DNA of 64,000 nucleotides from NCBI GenBank assembly GCA_026874595.1, contig CM049309.1, positions 18,370,576 to 18,434,575 on the forward strand, read 5' to 3'. The translations under genes and the position numbers were made by a program. This document shows, one piece after another, positions 48,949 through 61,209 of this stretch (within the stretch, counting starts at the first letter, position 1; each line of letters starts with the position of its first letter). The DNA is from Sipunculus nudus (taxonomy: Eukaryota > Annelida > Sipuncula > Golfingiida > Sipunculidae). The notes under the pieces were generated by a model. The model saw nothing but the letters and a program-made list of their open reading frames with translations, had not been told where the DNA came from and searched no databases.

Positions 48949-51900
48949 TTCCTAAAAATATATTTTTTATAATATATTTAGATTCCATGAATTTAGCATA
49001 AACTAGAATTATAGCATGAATGTACATGTATACTTCCGCCAAGGAAGAAGACTGCCCACTTATACCAATGAATGTCTCTGGCCTTCGGCTGGGATAAAGA
49101 AATTTGCCTATCTCAACATGAACAAAAACTTTTAAATTAAAAAAAAAAGAAATATTATGGTGATTCAGAGTACCTCCTTATATTAATGGTTTGTTCCTTA
49201 CGTATACATTAATCCTGCACGAATTGCAATACTGTATGAGCACAGTGACTATCTGAAATAAATATAACCAGCAGACATAGTAACCGACTATGGAAAACAC
49301 GCGCCACCTGTGGGAGGTATCACAAATGATTAAAAAATGGGAAAATTGTTTTTAGAAAATACATCTAATTGATACATTAGCTCTTTTCTGCAGATAATAT
49401 CCCTTGAGAAGAGTAATCAAGGATATTTCACCTTTATATCAGAATGGATTATATTAGCAGATGGAAGGACAGAACTTCAGCTACAAAACCTATCACTTCC
49501 TTTTTATCATGTTACCATGGTTACGAGAAACGGCAAAATATACACCCTGGTGAGGAACGGAAGCACGTCCATCTTGAAACAGTCAGAGAAGAGTATTCAT
49601 GACTCCACAGCTGCTGAAAATATATTCCCAAACCGCCCGTATGGTTTTTGTGGAAAACACTTTACGGCCGCGACGCATTTAGTAGGTTTTCCTTTCTACT
49701 GTTAATTGGAAATGGGCCACAGGAATGAAACTAGACTCTATGTCCTGACAATTAAATGACTATATTTGGGTCCATAAGCAAATGTTTATGTTAACTGCAG
49801 CTTTGTAGGAAATCTTGTGAGTGTATATGTAATATTTATATATGTGAAGGCAAGAGATTAACTACTTTATGTTTGACTCTCTATGATGTATATCAAAGCT
49901 ATACTGAAAATATTCAAATTGACAGCCACAACTAGTGACACTTAAAGTGTACACTGATTAAATATATTTGTTTATAATGATTGAATCACATCTGATTTAT
50001 CATTCTATATGTTGAGATCACGCTCTAGGTTATATTTTTTTTTGCCTCTTACTGTCTTAAAAAGCCCAGATCTCTGTTTGACCAGTCTCGGCAATGTTAT
50101 GGTACATTTATGCGCTTTACCTTATAAGCAATAAATATTCGTTCTTGGATTATAATTTTTCATTTCATATACAAAAATACTTAAAGAAAAAGAATTAATT
50201 TGCTGGAGGTAAATGCTTGCCTTTTTCAGTATCCCGGCTTCACTGAAAAAGTCACTGACGGCGGGAAGGCTGTTTACAGTGGCTACATCATCACAATCAT
50301 GGACATGCTTGCCAAAATTCATAATTTCAGGTGAATCCACTTTTTTTCTTAAATGATGCAAATAAAACATTATCTTTAGTACGACATCGATGTGCTAAGG
50401 CCTAATTATTACTGTATCTGTCATCACTCATATCCGCTAATGTCCACATTATTTCTTCCTTTCGTGTATCATAACCCCTGTATGAAAAACTTTAGAATAC
50501 AGATTAATGTAGGTATTGCATCTATCATCTTTGCTTATCATGAAATTCTTCCGAACAGTTCTTACATAAAAAAATCTTATTAGCAAAGTTTTGGCATTGT
50601 GAATATAATCTTAAAATTTGTCTGGAAAAAATCAACTCTTAATTTAAGGTTTTGATATTAAAAACAGAGCTGCCTTTGTTATGATCAAGCAATACTGATG
50701 ATTACACAGCTAAAACTGGCTTTGCGGTAGACACCGGGCCTTGGTGAAACAAAGATACAAAATATAATATGACAGAAAGCGAGTGCTATACCGTTGTGAT
50801 GTAGTCTCAAACTAAAATAGACCTCTGCAGTTGTACATAGTTCGATTAAAAATTATACTAGAAAATCACTCAGAGAGCGCAGACCTCCGCCTAGGCAGCT
50901 CATTACCTCCTAAGGCATTGTCAGAAATGCAGCATTTTTCCTTAAACAATTTCCTTAATCCGGATAGTAATCCGGACCACCGGAAAAATTTAATCACTTA
51001 TTCCTTGTATCAATATCGGCCTTTCCTTAAAATTTAATCAAAATGCGGTAAAATGTTTTGAGTAATTTTGCTAACAGACAAACAGACCGACAAACAAATC
51101 AAAGCCGAATAAACCATAACCTAATTGGCGGAAGTTATAAGGCAGCATTTAAAATGGAAGCGATTAAATTAACCAAAAACGACCTTTCAAAAAATAAAGA
51201 ACGATAGAACATATTTTTTGAGAAAATAATATCTCTTTATTCAAATAAGCTCTTTGGTCCTTATGGAATACTTTATATTTAATACTGATTATCCGCCTTT
51301 TGTAGTTATACGCTGGTAGAGCCGGTGGACTGTGAGTGGGGCGCTTTAAAAAATGGCTCATGGACGGGACTCATCGGGATGGTTCTCAGGAAGGTTTGTG
51401 CGTAATGTTTTCACTGTAACTATTTAAAATCCAATAGACGCACGTGATGTTATTTTTTACCCAGCTTTTGAGAGAGTGATCTTTCTTTCTCTGGTGGCAA
51501 TATAATATTGTTACTCTTGCAACAGTTTTCTCACAACACTTGCACCCCTAGTTGGTACGAGATAACGCGGTGTAGGGCTATGACTGAGAAAGTGTTTGTA
51601 GAGGAAAGTATGAAAACCATGTTGAAATTCGGCCGACGAAATAAATTGAGTGTTCGGGTCCGCAACACCACACTTTTTCAACTTGGATGATTTTTCATTG
51701 ATTTAAAAGGACCTATTCCGAAATCTGAAGTTTCTTAACTAAAGATATTCCCCTGAATGTTTAAAAAAAATAGGCTAGAAAACATCACACGATTTTTTTT
51801 ATGTTCACATGATTACAACATGTGGGGACCTGCAATGATTATATTAACACATTCAACAAGGGCATCTTGCAACATGCATGTCAGAGTTCTGCAAAATACA

Positions 51901-54900
51901 TTTTGCAGCTCAAGAACTTTCGCACCATGTTAACTGCTACCTCGTAGAAAAATAAGTTCAAATAATGCATCTGTCAAAAAGCCGTCATACGAACTTTTCT
52001 TTAAGTTTATTATATTTAAGCGGAGTTACCCTGAAATAACGAAACGTCTACAAAAAACGACGGGGAATAGCTGGCTTTAAACTAATGTTAATTCACAATA
52101 AAAACTGTATAAAATGCCAACTTCATTACTTGTATCTTGTTATACCCATTTTTGAGATCCCTGTGCCTTTAACTAAATTTACAAAAACTTTTTAACAATT
52201 AAAAGAGCGTGGTAGTGATAATTTGTATATTAATCTAAATATAGGCCTGGGCAGTCGAAGGGTAAAACACTCGGCTCTATCTGCTGTGACCCGAGTTCAA
52301 TCCTCAGCTTGGCTTGGAGAGAAGGTTGTAGTTTCCCGTCCAAAGGGTTACCGTTTCCGGTTTCCTCCATCAAACAATACCGAACTCCACCACCTGAGCC
52401 ATGGAGAGTGCCTTGATTAATTAGAATACCTATATATTAACAAGCCATTGTAAAATAAAGGTAATAGTAATTATTAATTATTTGTGTCATAGGAAGTCGA
52501 CTTTGTAAGTGCGGCCACGACATTGACGGCCGAGCGAGAGGACGTCGTTGACTTCGCCTACCCTTATTTCACAAACTACAAAGTAGTCATCGTCAAGAAA
52601 ACCGGTCTGGCAGCCGCCACGTGGAAGGTTTACACCCAGCCTTTCAGTATAACTCTGTGGGCTGCCACTATAATTGGAGCTCTCCTTATTTCCGCCATGT
52701 TTTGGATATTTTCCAAGACAGGAATACCTGACAGGTGGTCAGAGAATATAAGCGATATTTTATTCTTCACTTTCGGGGCTTTACTTTTCCAAGGTTCGTT
52801 TCTTTTATCCTTTTTGTTTTATCTGTTTGGTTTACATACATATGATTTTGGTCAGATAATTAATTTGGGTAGCTTCCCTAATCATATTTACTTTATCAAC
52901 GTGAACAGTTTGCCCTGTTTTGGTAATCTTAAAATGTAAATATTATGCTTACAGTTAAATAGGGACCAGCTGTCTTGATTGTATTTGTCATGCATATAGG
53001 ATTGAATATTCCAAAATTAAAGGTTTTTTGCTAGCGTTATTGGTGTTGTCTTCTTTAATACCCTTTGGGCATGAAGATCTAACCTATACACAATTGTTTT
53101 ACAATACATTGACTTGTAACACGTTAACTTGTTACAGGTTGTGCACGCCAGCCAATGTCAGGTTCTCTGCGGATATTGTTCGGGACCTGGTGGTTATTTT
53201 GTGTCATTTTGATGCAAACATACATGGGTAACCTTGTGGCCTCTTTGGCATCAGACAGAGAGAAGCTACCCTTTAAGACTGTTGAAGAAATGGTGGAGCA
53301 GGAAGCGATAAAGTACGGGGTCATGGCTGGAGAGGAGTTTACAGCATATCTACAAGTGAGTTTACCAGTACCCTTCTCATGCAGCAATTATACTCTGCAG
53401 TCGTCCAAGTGTAACCGCTACCCTGTATGGTAAGGTTCTCTGGGCATGACCACCAGGGAGGTGGAATTGTATTCAGACCAATGAGAGCGTGGTATCGTAT
53501 TGTACATCCAGTCCAAGTTTAAACATTTGACACCAGCACTTTGTGGCCTGATCACGCTGATACACCCACTTTTGTTGGTCAGATTCTTGGCAAACTGCCA
53601 AAACCGGTGTAATCATACCAACAAGAGCTTTGGTTGCATGTTTAAAATTTGAGGCTGGATGCACAATGCGATACCACGCTCTCATTTGTCTAATAATAAC
53701 ATTTTGCTCTGTGCCTACACTGGTGGTTATGCCCAGCGAACCTCGCCGTACCAAGAAGCGGTAACACGAAGGGATGTCTGGAAACGACTGCATTGTACAA
53801 CCGCAGAGGGAGTAGCGTAGTTTCCCGTCTTGAATCAAGTCTTTATTTAAAGATAATAAAATTGTTTTAACATTTCACTACCTGCATTGTGTCATCCCTT
53901 GTCTTTTCTCTTTGTCAGTCTTACCATATTCTGTTATACTTTTATCCAAATCCTTATCTACATTCTATTTTTTTCTGCCTTTGTCCTTTTTGTTTCAGGA
54001 GTTCTTGCGTTGGGGCATATCGTTCGTATGGGTTTACCAGAGACCGAGTTCATACGGGCTGGGTGCATCAGAGTTGCTTCTGACAGTCTAGTCTGCGCTG
54101 TGATAGCACCATCCCGAAAAAAAATATCAATTTTTTTCAAGATTTTTTAATGTGATCCAATAATCACAAAATCAATCTGCTGTAATCCAATAGTGGTTTC
54201 TTGTAATAATCCCGAAAGCAAACTGGAGACAGGCCGCACTAAATCTGCATAGAGTTGGTAGAATTTCTGTAATTACTGTAATTATCGGATAGGTCCCAAA
54301 ACGGACTCACACTCTTCCGTCTCCGCTGGAATATTTCTCTTCCCTCCTCGCTCTGAAACACAGCCCCAATTTATAACTTTTCATCCGAAAATTCCGGAAA
54401 CTTCTATTTCACGAACAATTGAAGGAACCCAACAATAAATAGTACAAACACCCAAATAATATTACAAGACACGCGACCGGCCCAGAAATTTTGAGATTAG
54501 CACTGTGTCTATACACGCCAGGGTCACAGCCGGCCCAGCTCACGCGTCTCCCATGGCTACGGACAATGCTGGCGCTACACAGACACATGTAAGACTGCTG
54601 CACACAATAAAAGAGACATCTCTAACACTCCCCCTCCTGTAAGAAACAAAAGATAGTTTTCTAAAAAAAACTTTCTTTTTGCGATCACAATCACTAATTT
54701 TACACTTCAACTTGTTCATGACCGTGAGGGGATTGTGATTACTGAAGACAATGATAGGCTTGACTGATAAAGTTCTATAAACTTCAAAATGTTGCAATGC
54801 CAAAATCAAAGCCAAACATTCTTTTTCAATAGTGGAGCACCAGCACCAGCAGCAGTATCCCTAGCATCTACAGCTATCTTAAAAGGTACAGAAAAGTCTG

Positions 54901-57900
54901 GAGCTACCTAAACGGTGAACTTTGCAGAATTTCTTTCGAATTCTGAAATACATTTTTACACTGAACATTCCATACAAACTGTTGTTTCTCTTTAACAAAT
55001 CAGTCAAAGGTTCAGCTACGGCAGAAAAAAATTGGACAAAACTTTCTGTTATATCCAACCATACCAAGAAAACGCATTATTTGCTTTTTAATTTTCTGGT
55101 CTAGGAAATGCAGAAATAGCACTTATTTTAGCATCAACAGGCTTTACTTGACCCTGCCCTACAATATGACCCAAAATGTTATTTTTGCATGATAAAACTC
55201 AGATTCAAATAAGTTGACGGTCAGACGTGCTTCACTGAGTCTTTCGAAGAGGTCGCGAAGAACTCTCAGGTGTCTCTGTACACTATATCACGATACAGGT
55301 CATCAATATATGCGTCGCAGCCCTGAATGTCCTTGACAACCATATGGATGAGGCGCTAGAACGTGGCTGGAGAGTTCTTCATGTCAAACGGCATACCTTT
55401 ATACTGGTACAGTCCTTGCGGCGTCACAAATGCGGACACTTCTTTCGCTCGTTCTGTCAGCAGAACTTGCCAGAATCCTTTTAGTTAGTCAAACTTGGAG
55501 ACATATCTGGAACTACCGACTCTATCAATACAATCATCGATCCTCGGAATCGGGAACGTGTCAGTCTTGGTGACAAAGTTCATTTTTCGATAATCTGTGC
55601 ACATACGGTAGCTTCCATCAGGTTTTGGCACAAGAATACATGGTGAACTCCAGTTACTGTTACTAGGTTCAACAAAATCATTATCCAGGAAATACTGAAC
55701 CTCATCTTGTAGATACTTTTGCTTTTCTGGATTAAGTCTGGATTAAGTAAGAAGGTTGCTTGACAGCGCTTGCCTTGAAAACATCGACGCCATGGCACTA
55801 AACAAATGTTCATAACTACGCAGCAGGTTCTTGAGGTCTTGTTGTTGTCGTGCGGTAAGGTGTGACAGTTAGGCATCCAGGTTGTTAAGCACGTCTGAGT
55901 TTTTTGTAATATTGTTCCACACTGCATGTCTGCATCACACTTACAATCAGTATCTACTTTAACTGGGTCAGGGTCAGTTTTTACACAATTAACAGCAGTA
56001 ACATTATGTACAACATCTGATGTGCTATTTCTGTCATAATATGGTTTCAACATGTTAACATGGCACATTTTTTAACGCCTATCTGGTTTTAACAGTATGT
56101 AATTTAAATCACTGACTTTCTTGTCAACAATGTAAGGACCAAAATACCTAGCTTGCAGAGGTCTGCCAGGGATGGGTAGTAAGGCAAGGACCTTTTCATC
56201 AGGCTCAAACGTCCTATTTACTGTGTGGTTGTCATACTTTGTTTTCATTTTACTTTGTGCAGATTTTAGATTTGACTTTGCAATGTCACAAGCATTGTGT
56301 AGTTTAGTGTGAAAATCTGAGACATACTGCAATAAACTAAGAGAATCAGGATTTTCACACAAGAGTTTTTTTAAGCAGTTTTAAAACTAGTTCAAAGGGA
56401 CTGAAACCTAAGGACTCTTGAAAGGATTCGCTGACAGCAAACAGCAATAGGTTGATTCTTTCATCCCATTCTTTCTGTGTGTTATAACAATAAGTCCTAA
56501 TCATGTTTTTTAATGTCTGGTGAAACCGCTCGAGGGCGCCCTGACTTTCAGGATGGCACGGAGAAGAGCTGTACTGTTTTATACCTAGCTCAAGCATAAC
56601 TTGTTGGAATAAGCCAGAGATAAATAAGGCCCTTGGTCAGACTGGACAGATTTTGGTCATCCAAAAGTTGTAAAAAACTTAGTCAGAGCCTTGACAATAC
56701 TTTTGGCATTAATTTTGCGCAATGGTATTACCTCAGGGAACCTGGCGCACATTATTGTCAGCAAGTATTCATGTCAAAAGTATTTTGTTTTGGGCAGTGG
56801 TCTAAAACAATCAACAATAATCCTACTAAATGGTTCCTCGAAAGCAGTAATATGCCTAAGTGGGGCTTTAGGAGGATTCTGATTTGGCTTGCCCACTATC
56901 TGGCATGTATGGCATGATTTACAATATTGTACAACATCAGTCCTGAGGTTAGGCCAATAGAAGTGTGTACTAACTTTCTGATAAGTTTTATTTTACATAA
57001 AAACAAACTGGGTTCTGTGACAGTTCATCTTTAGAAACTGCCCTGGGAAACAAATATCAGGGTCCTTATGCTGTTCCGCGATAAGTTCTGACCTTGAAAA
57101 TGCTGCATCCTGTACGGGCGAGTCGTTAGACGAGTCACTAGTGACTCCCAGAGTGTTATTATCTGGGCCATCATCCTCATGTGTGTTTTTCTTAGCCATA
57201 GATCTAGTTACAGCACATGAAGGATACAAACCAAAAATTTTATGACTTTCAGGATCAGTGTCCTGATCAAGTGACGGTTTTTCTGCCGCTGTTGGTACAG
57301 GCTGTACTTTGTCACCTGCAACATCATTGCCTAGTATCAACTGAATTCCCTTAAATGATAAAGTAGTTCTTATGCCCACAGTAATATTCCCAGAAATCAA
57401 ATCTGACTTTAAATATATCCTGTGAAGCGGAACTGAAGTGTGCTTGTCTGAAAAAAAAAACATTAACAAGTGCATGTGCACCAGTAAAAGACCTATTAGA
57501 AAATGGCAAAGTGTCTGCTAACATGAGAGTTTGGCCTAAACCAGTGTGCCTCAAAATTCTAATAGGGGTAGAATATGAAAAATCACTTGAAAGTGATACA
57601 AAACCATCATGTATGAATGGCTCAAATAACTCCATTTCAGAGTCAGGAGAGGAATCTACTACCACAGTTTCATCAAACAAAGAAATGACACTTACAGTGT
57701 CAGTCATAAACTCTTTTTCAGAGTCATTAAAGGAATCTATATCCTTATTACAATGAAATTCCTCATGGGAGTCAACAGAGGAATTTCCTCAGCAGAAACA
57801 AACTTCTGTTTGTCATAAGAGGACCTGGCCTCATTTGTAATACTCTCGCAAGAGTCATAAAGGACTTAGCCTTATTTAGTGGATATTCCTCGCAGGAGTC

Positions 57901-60358
57901 TTGAAAGGACCTAGCCTTATTAAATTCCTCGCAGGAATCAATTGTGGTTTTTACCCCGCAAGCTACAGATTCTTCTTTGGAGTCAGACGGCAAGTTGGCC
58001 TCCGTAGCATCAAACTCTTTATTAGAGTCAATAAAGGAGTTGTACATGAAAAGAGCTTGGCTCTTGTAATATGCTATGCATAGATTTTGAAACAAAACTA
58101 AAAGGTTTATCCTTTGGTTTATTTGCAAGTTTCCAGCAGTCAGATATTAGATGACCTTCCTTTTTGCAGTAATTACAGATTATCTTTGAAAATGACTGGC
58201 CTTGGTTCGATTCAAACACAGTGGACTGAGGTGTAGCAATGGACTTTGCTGAACTATCAGGACTACTAGTACAGGGTGACTGCGCTTTAAATTTCTTTTG
58301 ACCATACTGATTTACATTCTTTTTTGTGAATGACTGGTTTGATTTGCTCGTTAATGACATTTTGTGTGTTAATGAATAATCATCAGCTAATTGAGCAGCA
58401 ATGTCAAGTGATTCAGGACTATTCTCATCGAGAAAAATGTTAACATATGCGTTAATGCAGCTCTTAAATTCTTCAAGCAAAATCAACTGGCGCAAATTGT
58501 CATAATCTTTCATTACATTTCTAGAACTAAACCAGTGATCAAACAACTGCTCTTTTGTCCTAGCAAATTCTACGTAGGTCTGTTCTTTGAGCTTTTCCCA
58601 ATTTTTGAATTTCTTGCGGTAAGCCTCCGGATCTAACTCATAACCCTTAAGGATTAATCGTTTAACCTGGTCGTAGTCAGCAGCGGCTTCTACTGAAAGC
58701 TCTGTATAAATTTCTCTGGCCTTGCCAGTTAATACACTTTGTAATAGCATAGTCCAATTTTCCTTAGGCCATTTTAAATTTTCAGCTACCTTCTCAAAGT
58801 GTAAGAAATATTTATCAACCTCTTTTTCTTGAAAAGGTGGGACAAGTCTAATGTGTTTCGTAACATCAAAACTGTGAGATGGAGCAGCACGTAGACTATT
58901 TATTAGTTTAAGTCTTTTTAACTCCAGTCGTTTTAACTCAATTTCTTTATCTTTTTCTTTCTTTTTTAATGCTTGCTCATGTTGCATTTCTAACTTTTTT
59001 AATTCTAACTGCATGGCAAGGATGTCATTTCTTGATGTTTCCTCTTCACTCTCTTCAATCAAACCTATGCTAACTAGATCCTGCATGATTTTAGCAATGA
59101 TATCATGCTTTCTCAAAGCATTTTTCACACTTAGCCCTAAGTGTTGTCCCAAACGCAAAAAGCCAGGGTCACACGTGGGCCGGCCCAGCTCGCGCGTCAC
59201 CCATGGCAACGGCCAATGCTAGCGCTACACAGACACATGTAAGACTGTTATATAAGAGACATCTGTATCAATATGCATGTTATTTTTATAGACATATATG
59301 CATGTTATTTTTATAGACATATGCATGTTATTATCATAGAAATCTTCATGTTATTTTTATAGGCATATGTATATTATTATTATAGACATATGCATGATAA
59401 CGGAGTTTCACATTACCATTAGGAACAATACACTCCTTAAAAGTGGTTATACAATGCATGAATCTCCGGGTTTCACCACTAGGGCTCACACAGGGCAAAC
59501 ACACTGTAATCAGACTAATTAGAGCGTGGTACCGTACTGTGCAACCGGCTCCAGGTTTTAAATCCGCGACACCCCGCTCTTGTTGGTTTGATTCTCGGCA
59601 CTGTGCCAGCCCTGGTGTTTTGACCCCGAATAAGTTACTAAACAAGGCAGCGTTTAAAACGAAGGAGATTTGGAACGAGTGAAGTGTATGACCACTACGT
59701 GAGAAGTGTGGAGTGACTAAAAGAAACCATAAAACAAGTGAGACAAAACCTTACGTATCCATTTTCAGAACCACGCAGACAAGGCAGGATACCCCTTTAA
59801 TAAACTACGCGACAAGATTGAGGAGTTCAGCCGAAACGATCCAAGTACTAAACACACCGACTACAAATTCCACTTTGATAAGGTCCTGCGTGGTGGGTAT
59901 GCAACGTTTTTCGACAGCCAGGCCTTGGCTAACCTGCTGTCAAATCACAATAACCTGGCTACGTTTGATGCCGGAGTGTCAGCCAAACATTACAGCCTGG
60001 TGTTCGCGAATAATTCTGCATACACAGACTTGTTCTCAAACACGTGAGTGTATTTGGTAGTAAAATAGACTTGTTCTCAAACACGTAAGTTGCATGTGGC
60101 ATTAAAATACCTCCAAATGCGTTAGTTGGAATCGGTTATACACTAAACTTGTTCTCAAAGGCTTAAGCAGGAACTGGTTGTAAAATAGACCTGTTCTCAA
60201 ACATGCTGAAACCACCAGATAGTATATTAAACTTGTTCTAAAACTTGTGAGCGAGAAACGGTAGTAAAATCGACTTGTTCTAAAACTGGTGAGTAATCTT
60301 TAATATTCCGAAAGGTTCTCACTCGGGCGTAGACTGTTACAAAAATGTTACATTGGGA

Positions 60359-60408
<50 letters not shown>

Positions 60409-61170
60409 AATATATAATTACATAGAATACATTAGCAACGCATATTTCGTCCAAGAAATTCACATGCACATAATTTCAAGGTTTAATTCAATATTACAAG
60501 GCTTGTACATTGCTCATTCCATATATACATATTACCTATAGTTGTCCGTACAGAATGCAGATATTTCCCTTGCTGCCTTTAAAAAAACTTAAACTAATCA
60601 GTAAATAATATTAGAAAAGGATAAAAATATTTTATACTTCAAATCATCAACATGATCTGAGGAAACTTGAAAATTTTCTTTAAAATATAATATAAGGATG
60701 AATAAATTAAAAAAAAATATGTCTCCAGAAATAACAGAACATGAAATATTAAATGTTCAAAAAACATGTACAAAAGGAAAATATAAAATAATTTAATGTT
60801 AGTAATACTACAACTATCTAAGTTAATGTTTGTTGAATTGTTTACTTATTTAATCTCATTTTTCCAAATGTAAAGTAATATTACATTTCTGTTTTGCCTT
60901 TATATTCTTAATTTTTCAAAATATTTTAATTTCCTTACTAAATATAACATTAAATAACTTGTGTTCTGAAGATTTTCCTTTCTTCCACATTATAATCACA
61001 ATTCAAACGTAAGGAGCACCTGATTTATTAGAAGGTCATTTTTAATTGGAAACCATCCAAACAGTACTGTGTTTAAAGTTAAAGGTGGCACGATCCCTCC
61101 ATTTTATTTCATTGTAAATTTCCCTCATTTTAAAGTTAAGAAACCGGTTAGATGTAGACGTATAAATGTG

Positions 61171-61209
<39 letters not shown>

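Larger units (their letters stand above)
54098..59272 (-). mobile_element. Degenerate Ty3/gypsy retrotransposon, Gmr1-like order gag-PR-INT-RT-RH
   Basis: Antisense insertion in receptor intron 7. Reading on the minus strand: 5' LTR remnant (59167-59272), gag (59209-58028), acidic repeats, protease (about 57650-57200), integrase (about 56990-56072), reverse transcriptase (about 55690-55140), RNase H fragment (about 54900-54640), a polypurine tract GGAGGGGGAG, and a 3' LTR (about 54098-54627). Integrase precedes RT, as in Ty1/copia; within Ty3/gypsy this order is known from the Gmr1 group. Stops and frameshifts in PR, INT and RT, loss of most of the 5' LTR and a truncated RNase H make it inactive. 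The left LTR edge and the target duplication are not resolved. Confidence 0.88.

Noticed and set aside
55580-56068. 162-aa minus-strand frame as a separate gene
   Set aside because: Its start is the integrase C terminus (HVNMLKPYY) and the rest is a spacer and out-of-frame RT sequence of the gypsy relic.
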